The position numbers and the translations under genes are program-made. DNA of 8,897 nt, taken from contig WQXC01000073.1 in assembly GCA_009785045.1 (NCBI GenBank), forward strand, positions 1 through 8,897, written 5' to 3'. This document shows positions 1-6,338 of the stretch, piece by piece. This stretch comes from Treponema sp. (GTDB lineage: Bacteria > Spirochaetota > Spirochaetia > Treponematales > Breznakiellaceae). The notes beneath the pieces are model-generated. The model made no database searches, had not been told where the DNA came from, and saw only the letters and a list, made by a program, of their open reading frames with translations. How positions within the stretch are numbered: the stretch's first letter is position 1; every line of letters starts with the position of its first letter.

Positions 1-789
1 ACCCCGTTTGTTATTCACTACCTTGATCCGCAAAGCGCTCCCATAGATATTTCCGAAGTAAGAACTGCAATGGCAGGTTTTACTCACGGCGTTGCAGTGC
101 AGAACCTTGGCTCGCCGCAGGATCGTCACTTCATGATTCGTGTTGAGGACAGGGAAGAAGACAGAGTAAGATCCGATGAAATCGTTCAGATTCTGGAAAC
201 ATACTTTGGCAGAGGCAATATTGCGATGGTCAGGTCTGATTATGTCGGATCAAGCCAGTCTCAAAGGCTTATACAGCAGGTTTTCTATTTAATTCCGCTT
301 GCGCTGCTTTTAATTTTAGTTTACCTGATTATCCGTTTTAAATTGCAATACGCTGTTGGAGCTGTAGTTGCTGTTCTTTATGACATTTTGGTTATTGTTG
401 CTTTTATTGTATGGACCAGAATGGAATTTAATACAACATCAATTGCTGCGATCCTTACCATACTTGGTTATACGACAAACAATACGATTATCTTCTTTGA
501 CCGTGTAAGGGAAAATTTGCGTATTTATTCCGATCATTCGTATATTGATATTATTGATATCTCGCTGACAGGTATTTTAGGCCGTACGATTATTACAACT
601 GCGACAACAATGCTGGCTGTTTTGGCTCTGTTTATCTTTACAACAGGAGCCATGAAGGATTTTGCCCTTGTATTGCTTGTTGGCATGACTTCCGGCGTTT
701 ATACAACATTATTTATCGTTTCCGGCTTTGTTAACTTCTGGCAAAATCAGGCGATTAAGCGGGAAAAGAAAAAGCTGGTTACGGCATAG
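1..789 (+). CDS. secF: Protein translocase subunit SecF, C-terminal part (5' end cut by window)
   Basis: The reading frame is open from the first base, so the gene begins outside the window; 262 residues are visible. SecF pairs with SecD in the inner membrane and uses the ion gradient to pull exported proteins out of the SecYEG channel on the periplasmic side. The visible part contains the end of the periplasmic domain and five predicted membrane segments (about residues 94-113, 119-139, 147-167, 194-214 and 221-241), i.e. TM2-TM6 of SecF. Family motifs seen are the RF pair after TM2, the YD in TM3, a GYxxNxT motif followed by FFDRVRENLR at TM4, and the GRT arginine of TM5. The tail is basic, REKKK. 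Oddity: TM4 reads GYTTNNT where the family usually has GYSINDT, so the conserved acidic residue is Asn (codon 481-483). The stop codon overlaps the ispH start by one base, indicating co-transcription; secD is expected just upstream but cannot be seen. Confidence 0.95.
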   Translation, partial: TPFVIHYLDPQSAPIDISEVRTAMAGFTHGVAVQNLGSPQDRHFMIRVEDREEDRVRSDEIVQILETYFGRGNIAMVRSDYVGSSQSQRLIQQVFYLIPLALLLILVYLIIRFKLQYAVGAVVAVLYDILVIVAFIVWTRMEFNTTSIAAILTILGYTTNNTIIFFDRVRENLRIYSDHSYIDIIDISLTGILGRTIITTATTMLAVLALFIFTTGAMKDFALVLLVGMTSGVYTTLFIVSGFVNFWQNQAIKREKKKLVTA

Positions 790-1664
790 TGAAAGTTGTC
801 CGTGCAAAAATATTGGGTTTCTGCATGGGTGTGCGAAGAGCGGTAGAGCTAACGTCTGCGGAAGCGAATGCATCTGCAAGCAGCGGCTCTGCCGTTTTTA
901 CTCTTGGTTCCTTAATACACAATCCAAAAGTATTAAACGATCTCGAAAAACGCGGGGTAAAAGCTTTAAATGAACTGCCTGAAACCTGCGAAAATTGTTC
1001 TGTAATTATCCGCGCTCACGGAATAAACCCTGCCGCAGAAAATGACCTGCGCAGCAGAGGCTGCCGTATTGTTGATGCAACCTGCCCCAAAGTAAAGATG
1101 AGTCAGCTAAAAACCCGGGAACTTTCCGGCGCAGGTTACAGCCTGTTTCTTGCCGGAGAAGCGCATCATGCAGAAATCGAAGGTATTCTTGGGTATGTTG
1201 ACGCTGCCGCTTTCTGTATGGTTGTAAGCGGCGCAGATGAAGCGCAGAATGCCGCAGCAGAGCTTTACAAAGTAAACAGCGGAGCAAAGGCGGCTCTTTT
1301 GGGGCAAACGACCATCTCCGAAGATGAATACAGTAATATCGCAAATGAAATTAAAAAATACTTTCCCAGCCTGGAAATCGCCAAAACCATCTGCGCCGCC
1401 ACAACCGAACGCCAGCAGGCGTTACGCGAACTTTTGCTTGAAACCGACGCAGTGATTATCGCTGGAGGCAGAGAATCGGCTAATACGCGCCGCCTGCTGG
1501 CGATTGCGAAGGAGAGCGGTAAACCCTGCGCGCTGACGGAAAGCAGCGATGAGATACCGCTTGAATTTTTTAATTTTAAGACAGTAGGTTTGTGCGCAGG
1601 AGCGTCTACCCCCGATATTTTAATTGACGAAATTGAAGCTGTGCTGCTGGCTTCGACACGCTAG
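789..1664 (+). CDS. ispH: 4-hydroxy-3-methylbut-2-enyl diphosphate reductase IspH (LytB)
   Basis: This cytosolic iron-sulfur enzyme catalyses the last MEP-pathway step, reducing HMBPP to IPP and DMAPP. The 291 residues match the usual length of a single-domain IspH. The three cluster cysteines are present at C12 (GFCMGVRRAV), C99 (DATCPKV) and C202 (ICAATTERQ). Substrate and proton-relay residues are visible at H44 (HNPKV), H77 (RAHG), H127 and E129 (HAEIEG, where the family usually has HPEVEG), T174-T175 (QTT), S230 and N232 (SAN) and S273 (GAST). The start is a GTG whose G is the last base of the secF stop codon. It gives an N-terminus of normal length before C12, and the next ATG lies inside the C12 motif, so GTG is very likely correct. 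No strong ribosome-binding site is visible, which fits translational coupling to secF. Its product feeds synthesis of undecaprenyl phosphate and other prenyl lipids. Confidence 0.96.
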   Translation: MKVVRAKILGFCMGVRRAVELTSAEANASASSGSAVFTLGSLIHNPKVLNDLEKRGVKALNELPETCENCSVIIRAHGINPAAENDLRSRGCRIVDATCPKVKMSQLKTRELSGAGYSLFLAGEAHHAEIEGILGYVDAAAFCMVVSGADEAQNAAAELYKVNSGAKAALLGQTTISEDEYSNIANEIKKYFPSLEIAKTICAATTERQQALRELLLETDAVIIAGGRESANTRRLLAIAKESGKPCALTESSDEIPLEFFNFKTVGLCAGASTPDILIDEIEAVLLASTR

Positions 1665-1676
1665 CCGTCAGGGCTA
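1662..1676. other. Small hairpin joining the stop codons of ispH and murE
   Basis: TAGCC (1662-1666) and GGCTA (1672-1676) form a perfect five-base-pair stem with a five-base loop. The left arm carries the TAG stop of ispH and the right arm, read on the other strand, carries the TAG stop of murE. It is the only inverted repeat I see between the convergent genes. It lacks a good T-run on either strand, so a role as a bidirectional terminator is only a weak possibility. Confidence 0.25.
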
Positions 1677-3302
1677 TCCTTTGAATCCAATCGCTTTTAA
1701 TGCGTTCTCTGTTTCAGATATTTCGTCATAAGGCATAACTTTATCCGCATAGATAATTGAGTTTTCGTGTCCTTTACCCAGAAGCAGTATAAGATCGCCT
1801 TCGCGCGCCAAAAGCAGCGCCTTGCGGATTGCGACAGGTCTTTCCGGTATTAGAAAAAGATTATCGCCGCGTTTAAAAACAGTTCTGTTTTGCTCGACTT
1901 TAATATCCGGATGTATGGCGGTTTTTACAACTCTTATTCCCTGATCTGCTAATACGCCTTTTTCTATTTCTTCCAGAATGTCCATTGGGTTTTCGCCGCG
2001 CGGATCTTCGTCTGTTAAAATAATTATGTCCGAATAGTGAGCTGCAATTTTACCCTGTTCACTGCGTTTTTGTGTGTCGCGCTCACCTGCCGAGCCGAAA
2101 ACGCTGATTATTCTGCCGCTTGTTTTATCGAGCCTTGCGCGGAGCGGAGGGTAAATTGCCTGGAACGACGAAGGAGTATGCGCGTAATCTACGACAACTT
2201 CATAAGGCTGCCCCTTATTAATTGTATTCATCCTTCCAATTACCGGTTTTAATTTTTTTACCAGAGGCGCAATGTCGCGTAATGGAAGTTTAACAAGACC
2301 GGAAACTGTAAGAAGAGCTGCAAGCACATTTCCGGAATTATACGCGCCGGGAAGTTTGTCTCTTATTTCTATGCATTCATTCAATGCAGGAATGCGGATT
2401 ACATACCAATTACCCCAGGCGCTGCTTTCGATTGCTTCCAGAAGAATATCACCGTCTTTACCGGCAGGACTGTATCTGAATATTTTTTGCTTTATTGTCT
2501 TCATTATGTACCGGGAGCTTTTATCGTCACCGTTAACAACGCCGAACGGTCCAAAAAATGATGATTCTTCCTGATGCGCGTAACGGTCTACTGCGCGGAA
2601 TAAGTTTGTTTTATCGTCCCTGTATTGTTCCCATGTTCCGTGAAACTCAAGATGTTCATGGGTTATATTTGTAAGTACGCCGGAGCAAAAATCAACATCT
2701 CCAAGGCGGTTGGTTTTTAACGAAAGACCATGAGAGCTGGCTTCCAGTACGGCATATTCGCAGCCGTTATCTGCCATTTCACGCAGCAGTCTGTGAACCA
2801 CAGGCGCTTCCGGCGTAGTTTGATGTTCAACGTTTGCTAATACATTATCGCCAAGACAATGCTGAACGGTAGAAATAAACCCTGCTTTTTTTCCAAGCAT
2901 TGTTAAAAGCTGCCAAATCAGGTAAACAGTAGTGCTTTTGCCCTCAGTGCCTGTAACGCCTGTTACCAGTAAATTCCTGGATGGATAATTGTAAAAAGCT
3001 GCAGATATAGGAGACATTGCAAAGCGGGCATCTTTTACTTTTAAGTATACGATACCGTCTTTTTTTTCATTAATATCTTTTTCGTGTACAACAGCAACAG
3101 CTCCGTTTTTTATTGCATCATCAATATAGAGACTTCCGTCGGTATGAAGGCCTGGAAGCGCAAAAAACAAACTTCCGGGTTTAACATTACGTGAATCGTA
3201 TTCCAAAGCATTTACAACCGGATTCATTATACCGTCAACTGAAATAAAGCCGGATTTTTCTGAAACATCTCTTGTAAAAAATTGTGAAAGACTGCGTTCC
3301 AT
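1674..3302 (-). CDS. murE: UDP-N-acetylmuramyl-tripeptide synthetase (MurE ligase)
   Basis: This cytosolic ATP-dependent ligase adds the diamino acid to UDP-MurNAc-L-Ala-D-Glu during peptidoglycan precursor synthesis. The 542 residues show the three Mur-ligase domains: an N-terminal UDP-binding domain (YDSRNVKPGSLFFALPG, about 35-51), a central ATPase domain with P-loop GVTGTEGKST (115-124), TTPEA (162-166), EASSHGL (187-193), HEHLEFHGT (215-223) and the probable carbamylated lysine K231 (DKTNLF), and a C-terminal domain with GRMN (356-359), DYAHTP (372-377), GERD (406-409) and GKGHEN (509-514). The P-loop differs from the usual GTNGKTT. The amino-acid-selecting motif is EDPR (432-435) rather than the DNPR typical of meso-diaminopimelate enzymes, so the added residue may be L-ornithine or L-lysine (inference). 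ATG at 3302 lies 11 bases after the AMMECR1 stop codon. A GAGGAG (3318-3323) sits rather far upstream, about 15 bases. MurF and FolC relatives are less likely because DYAHTP and the overall length fit MurE best. Confidence 0.95.
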   Translation of the reverse strand: MERSLSQFFTRDVSEKSGFISVDGIMNPVVNALEYDSRNVKPGSLFFALPGLHTDGSLYIDDAIKNGAVAVVHEKDINEKKDGIVYLKVKDARFAMSPISAAFYNYPSRNLLVTGVTGTEGKSTTVYLIWQLLTMLGKKAGFISTVQHCLGDNVLANVEHQTTPEAPVVHRLLREMADNGCEYAVLEASSHGLSLKTNRLGDVDFCSGVLTNITHEHLEFHGTWEQYRDDKTNLFRAVDRYAHQEESSFFGPFGVVNGDDKSSRYIMKTIKQKIFRYSPAGKDGDILLEAIESSAWGNWYVIRIPALNECIEIRDKLPGAYNSGNVLAALLTVSGLVKLPLRDIAPLVKKLKPVIGRMNTINKGQPYEVVVDYAHTPSSFQAIYPPLRARLDKTSGRIISVFGSAGERDTQKRSEQGKIAAHYSDIIILTDEDPRGENPMDILEEIEKGVLADQGIRVVKTAIHPDIKVEQNRTVFKRGDNLFLIPERPVAIRKALLLAREGDLILLLGKGHENSIIYADKVMPYDEISETENALKAIGFKG

Positions 3303-3313
3303 TTGTTGTTCTT

Positions 3314-3886
3314 TTACTCCTCTGAAAATACAATCGCTGTAAATGTAAAAAGCTGAGTACCGGGAGAATCATATGCACCCGGCGGAAGTCCTGCCTTAAC
3401 ACAAATATAATCCAGATATTCATCCAGATTCCAACCCTGTTCCACAGGAACCTGGGGAAGAAGCACGCCAGAACGGCCGAGCCCTGTTAATAATAAACCA
3501 TGAACGCCAACCTGTACACTGCGCGGGTTTGGGCATGGAATCATTGGAGATAAAGCTGATATCTCAATATGAAGATTCGGTAACTCAATTTTTTTTAATG
3601 ATGGAAAACGCGGATCACTAAACGCTGCTTCCTTCGCCATGACACGGACTGTCTCGATAAGCGGCAGATTGGCTGTCATTCTTCCGATACAGCCGCGTAA
3701 GCTGCGTCCGTTTGCATTTACCATATGCAAAGATACAAACGCGCCGCATGGTGTGCCAAGGTTTGAGTCTTTCCATGTGTCTGCCGCAGACCAGGAAGGT
3801 TTACGCCCCTCCAGTTCCGAGGTTATTGCCTCGCGAGCCTGGGTAAGCAGTATCTTCTTTTCTTCTGTTGTTATGGTGAATTCCAT
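3314..3886 (-). CDS. AMMECR1 domain protein (AmmeMemoRadiSam system protein A-like)
   Basis: This 190-residue protein is essentially one AMMECR1 domain. Visible family motifs are GAFVSLH (48-54), the signature LRGCIG (63-68) with its conserved cysteine, A-KEAAFSDPRFPSL (84-97), HIEISALSP (106-114), a glycine-rich VGVHGLLL (126-133), VLLPQVPVEQGW (141-152) and the KAGLPPG stretch (164-170). The family occurs in all three domains of life; its biochemical role is not established. In many microbes it is encoded beside a Memo-like protein and a radical-SAM protein, but neither partner is in this window. There is no signal peptide or membrane segment, so it should be cytosolic. It lies 11 bases upstream of murE on the same strand, and the two are almost certainly co-transcribed. 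The start ATG has only a weak purine stretch (AAAGA) ahead of it. Family assignment is firm; function is unknown. Confidence 0.9.
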   Translation of the reverse strand: MEFTITTEEKKILLTQAREAITSELEGRKPSWSAADTWKDSNLGTPCGAFVSLHMVNANGRSLRGCIGRMTANLPLIETVRVMAKEAAFSDPRFPSLKKIELPNLHIEISALSPMIPCPNPRSVQVGVHGLLLTGLGRSGVLLPQVPVEQGWNLDEYLDYICVKAGLPPGAYDSPGTQLFTFTAIVFSEE

Positions 3887-3893
3887 GTCTTTA

Positions 3894-3907
3894 TATATTA
3901 TAATATA
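3894..3907. promoter_or_regulatory. AT-rich palindrome with overlapping -10-like hexamers between divergent units
   Basis: The 14 bases centred on 3900/3901 are a perfect palindrome. It contains TATAAT on the plus strand (3899-3904) and TATAAT on the minus strand (plus-strand ATTATA, 3897-3902), so both divergent genes could use it as a -10 element. A plus-strand start near 3911 would give ispG a leader of about 20 bases; a minus-strand start near 3890 would leave AMMECR1 almost leaderless. No convincing -35 element is visible on the plus strand. On the minus strand only a weak TTGTTC (3926-3921) lies 18 bases away. The promoter role is inferred from position. Confidence 0.35.
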
Positions 3908-3932
3908 GGTACTTTAATTGGAACAAGGAATA

Positions 3933-5024
3933 ATGTCAAAAGTTGTAAAAATAGGCGGATTTTCCCACATCCACCCTGTGTTCATAGGGGGGGATCATCC
4001 TGTAGTTATTCAGACAATGTGGAAAGACAGCCTTTCTGTTTCCGATCTGGAAGCAGCGGCAATCAGGATAGATACTCTTAAATCGATGGGCTGCGGTTTA
4101 TTGCGTTTTGCCGTTCCTGATATAACATCTGCAGAAGTTCTTGGGCAGCTAGCTGTTATGGTATCGATGCCGCTGGTAGCGGATATCCACTTTGATTATA
4201 AAATTGCCCTGCGCTGCATGGACTTTCCTATAGCAAAAATTCGAATAAACCCCGGCAATATTGGCAGTAAGGATAAAGTACACGCTGTTCTGGAGAAAGC
4301 CTCAGCCGGAAATATCCCAATTCGTATCGGGGTTAATGCCGGAAGCCTGCCCCAGGACCTTCGCCAGAGGGTAGAGCAAGGTATGAAGACCTGCGAGGCT
4401 TTAGCAGAGGCAGCACAGCGCGAAATAGCCTATTTTGATGATTTTGGCTTTACCGGGTATCTGGTATCAATGAAAGCCAGCGGAATTGCCGATACTATAA
4501 GTGCGAACCGAATTCTCGCAAAAAAGACCGGCGCACCACTTCATGTAGGTGTTACTGAAGCCGGACCTTTAACAGCCGGGGTCGCCAGGAATACAGCGGC
4601 TCTTTTAACGCTGTTATCGGAAGGTATCGGCGATACGGTGAGGGTATCCCTTTCGGACACCATGGAGAACGAGGTAATCGCAGGCAGGGAGATTGTTGCG
4701 GCAGCCGCTCAAATAGCGCCTGATAATGCAAGGTTTCGCCGCCGCGGAGTGAATATCATTTCCTGTCCGCGCTGCGGCAGGCATGGTTTTGACACACATG
4801 GTTTTACCAGCCGCTGGATGCCGAAACTTTATGCCCTGGACAAGGATATTACCGTGGCAATTATGGGCTGCGAAGTAAACGGCCCTGTAGAAGCAAAAAA
4901 CGCCGATATCGGCATCACGGGAGCAGGAGACAAAGTGTTAATTTTTAAACACGGCAAGATAATTAAAACTACCGCTGCCGATCAGGCCGACACAGTCTTT
5001 GAAGAGGAAATAAATAAACTATGA
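3933..5024 (+). CDS. ispG: 4-hydroxy-3-methylbut-2-en-1-yl diphosphate synthase IspG (GcpE)
   Basis: This iron-sulfur enzyme of the MEP pathway converts methylerythritol cyclodiphosphate to HMBPP, the substrate of IspH encoded about 2.3 kb away. The 363 residues match the short two-domain bacterial form. The N-terminal TIM-barrel part shows IGGDHPVVIQTM (residues 18-29), LVADIHFDYKIAL (81-93) and KIRINPGNIG (102-111). The C-terminal cluster domain has the three cysteines, SCPRCGR (C278 and C281) and MGCEVNGPVEA (C313), with the conserved glutamate E320. ATG at 3933 is chosen because AAGGA (3925-3929) lies just ahead and the protein then starts a few residues before the conserved core. A TTG five codons upstream (3918) is an alternative but lacks a ribosome-binding site. 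The stop overlaps the next gene by four bases (ATGA), so the two are probably translationally coupled. QTMWKD replaces the common QSMTNTDT pattern, suggesting a lineage-specific variant. Confidence 0.95.
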   Translation: MSKVVKIGGFSHIHPVFIGGDHPVVIQTMWKDSLSVSDLEAAAIRIDTLKSMGCGLLRFAVPDITSAEVLGQLAVMVSMPLVADIHFDYKIALRCMDFPIAKIRINPGNIGSKDKVHAVLEKASAGNIPIRIGVNAGSLPQDLRQRVEQGMKTCEALAEAAQREIAYFDDFGFTGYLVSMKASGIADTISANRILAKKTGAPLHVGVTEAGPLTAGVARNTAALLTLLSEGIGDTVRVSLSDTMENEVIAGREIVAAAAQIAPDNARFRRRGVNIISCPRCGRHGFDTHGFTSRWMPKLYALDKDITVAIMGCEVNGPVEAKNADIGITGAGDKVLIFKHGKIIKTTAADQADTVFEEEINKL

Positions 5025-6181
5025 GAAAAATCAGGCATATATTTCTGATAATACTATTCTTTTTAACTGCTTCATTGTTTGCGCAGGCTGTTAGTCCGCC
5101 GTGGTGGCTGTCACTTGAATATGGGAAGCAAAAATTCCGTGACGGTGAATATGGCTCTGCTTTAATGTTATTTGAAGATGCCAGGCGGGACAGACGCGCC
5201 ATGTACGAACAAATGGAACGTGATTTAATCAGCTTATTATCTCTGGGTGACGTGCGCCGTATCGGCGATTCACTGGAAAGAGTGGAACGTTATTCGAGAG
5301 ATCGTCATTACACTGCAGCCACTGCGGCATTGCAGGAACTTTATTACCGTGTTCCCAAATCAAGTTTTAATAATTCTGCTGCTGCGGCGCTTGCGGCATT
5401 TGATAAATTAAAAAATTATCCGGAAGCCGAATACTGGATTGGTGAGGTTTACAGAATCGAAGGCGAGCTGCCTCTTGCGTTGTCTCAGTATCGCAGAGCA
5501 TACTCTATGTCTGATGCCTCCGATGATCCCGGTTTTGGGATTGCTTTGCAGTATAAAATCGCAAGTATTTTAAGGATCAGGCAGGAATACACCGAGATGG
5601 AAAGAGTTTATCTTTCGATCATTAACGAACTGGATTCGCTCTGGTCAAACTCAAATAGAATTGAAAATGGCGCTGCGTCAGTTCCGCAAACGCAGGCTTC
5701 TGCGAATTTCGCCAGGTCTGCAATGACAAGAACCCTTAAAGATCATGGTGTTAACCGCTTTTTGGAATTATACAGGTATAACAACACCGCTGTAGAGCAA
5801 GCGCACAGGCTATTGGGTTTTTATCATGCTGCTCTGGGGCGGCGAACCACAGAACATCATCTTATGTTTGCATTTTTAATTCAAAATACAATAATTATAG
5901 AAGAAGTAAGAAGACGGCAGTTTGATTTTACATTTACTAATCTTTCAGCCCTTATAGAAGAAGCAAATAAAAACCAGCTTTTGGTATCTTATATTGACGA
6001 AGTTGAATATTACAAAACAATTTATTATTTCAGCGTTAGTCTTTTCAGAGAAGGGCAGACAGTAGTTGCACGTAACTTGTGGGATTTTTTGGCCTCTCAG
6101 CCGCAGGCAGGAGAATGGCACAGCCGCGCTGTTATGCAGATTCGTAACCCGCGCCTGGAACCAGTTGTACAAATGCCGTAA
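5021..6181 (+). CDS. Exported TPR-like helical repeat protein of unknown function
   Basis: I do not recognise a named family. The 386-residue protein begins with a clear signal peptide: a basic start (MRKIRH), a hydrophobic core (residues 7-20) and a probable signal peptidase I site after AQA (21-23). There is no lipobox cysteine, so the mature protein should be periplasmic or surface-associated rather than a lipoprotein. The rest is alpha-helical with TPR-like pairs at about 31-57 (YGKQKFRDGEYGSALMLFED), 134-163 (AEYWIGEVYRIEGELPLALS), 174-203 and 328-360 (FSVSLFREGQTVVARNLWDF). The stretch 210-230 is rich in Asn, Ser, Ala and Gln and looks like a linker. No enzymatic motif is visible. Its ATG overlaps the ispG stop as ATGA, so expression is likely coupled to ispG. 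TPR scaffolds usually bind other proteins, and a role in envelope assembly is a guess from location and context only. Confidence 0.8.
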   Translation: MRKIRHIFLIILFFLTASLFAQAVSPPWWLSLEYGKQKFRDGEYGSALMLFEDARRDRRAMYEQMERDLISLLSLGDVRRIGDSLERVERYSRDRHYTAATAALQELYYRVPKSSFNNSAAAALAAFDKLKNYPEAEYWIGEVYRIEGELPLALSQYRRAYSMSDASDDPGFGIALQYKIASILRIRQEYTEMERVYLSIINELDSLWSNSNRIENGAASVPQTQASANFARSAMTRTLKDHGVNRFLELYRYNNTAVEQAHRLLGFYHAALGRRTTEHHLMFAFLIQNTIIIEEVRRRQFDFTFTNLSALIEEANKNQLLVSYIDEVEYYKTIYYFSVSLFREGQTVVARNLWDFLASQPQAGEWHSRAVMQIRNPRLEPVVQMP

Positions 6182-6195
6182 ATAGAAAGCATACA

Positions 6196-6224
6196 TTGAC
6201 AAAAAAATGCAATTTTGTTATTGT
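6196..6224 (+). promoter_or_regulatory. Sigma-70-type promoter for tRNA-Pro
   Basis: A perfect TTGACA (6196-6201) is followed after 17 bases by TATTGT (6219-6224), a four-of-six match to TATAAT. Transcription would start near 6231, giving a leader of about 18 bases before the mature tRNA at 6249. It lies just after the stop codon of the upstream TPR-like gene. Confidence 0.65.
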
Positions 6225-6248
6225 TAAAAATCTGACAGATTATCCCGA

Positions 6249-6323
6249 CGGGCAATAGCGCAGTTGGTTTAGCGTACAAGTCTGGGGGACTTGGGGTCCC
6301 CGGTTCAAATCCGGGTTGCCCGA
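6249..6323 (+). tRNA. tRNA-Pro (anticodon GGG)
   Basis: A full cloverleaf can be drawn over 75 bases: acceptor stem CGGGCAA (6249-6255) with TTGCCCG (6316-6322); D stem GCGC (6258-6261) with GCGT (6272-6275), one G-U pair; anticodon stem CAAGT (6277-6281) with ACTTG (6289-6293); T stem CCCGG (6299-6303) with CCGGG (6311-6315) and loop TTCAAAT. The seven-base anticodon loop CTGGGGG places GGG at 6284-6286, reading proline codons CCC and CCU. The C1-G72 pair and A73 are known identity features of bacterial tRNA-Pro and support the call. The 3' CCA is not encoded (the next bases are CTG), so it must be added enzymatically. Confidence 0.96.
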
Positions 6324-6338
6324 CTGGATAATTTGATA

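Noticed and set aside
728..973. Small plus-strand frame across the secF-ispH junction
   Set aside because: It overlaps both genes in another frame; secF and ispH are continuous and intact, so it does not reflect a frameshift.
1006..1344. Open frame of 112 codons on the minus strand opposite ispH
   Set aside because: Antisense to conserved ispH motifs; low-complexity Leu/Arg/Cys composition typical of a shadow frame.
2272..2574. Open frame of 100 codons on the plus strand opposite murE
   Set aside because: Antisense to conserved murE sequence, with no ribosome-binding site and no recognisable domain.
3918..3932. TTG at 3918 as the ispG start
   Set aside because: No ribosome-binding site precedes it, it would leave almost no leader after the predicted promoter, and the ATG at 3933 has AAGGA ahead and fits the family start. 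It remains possible.
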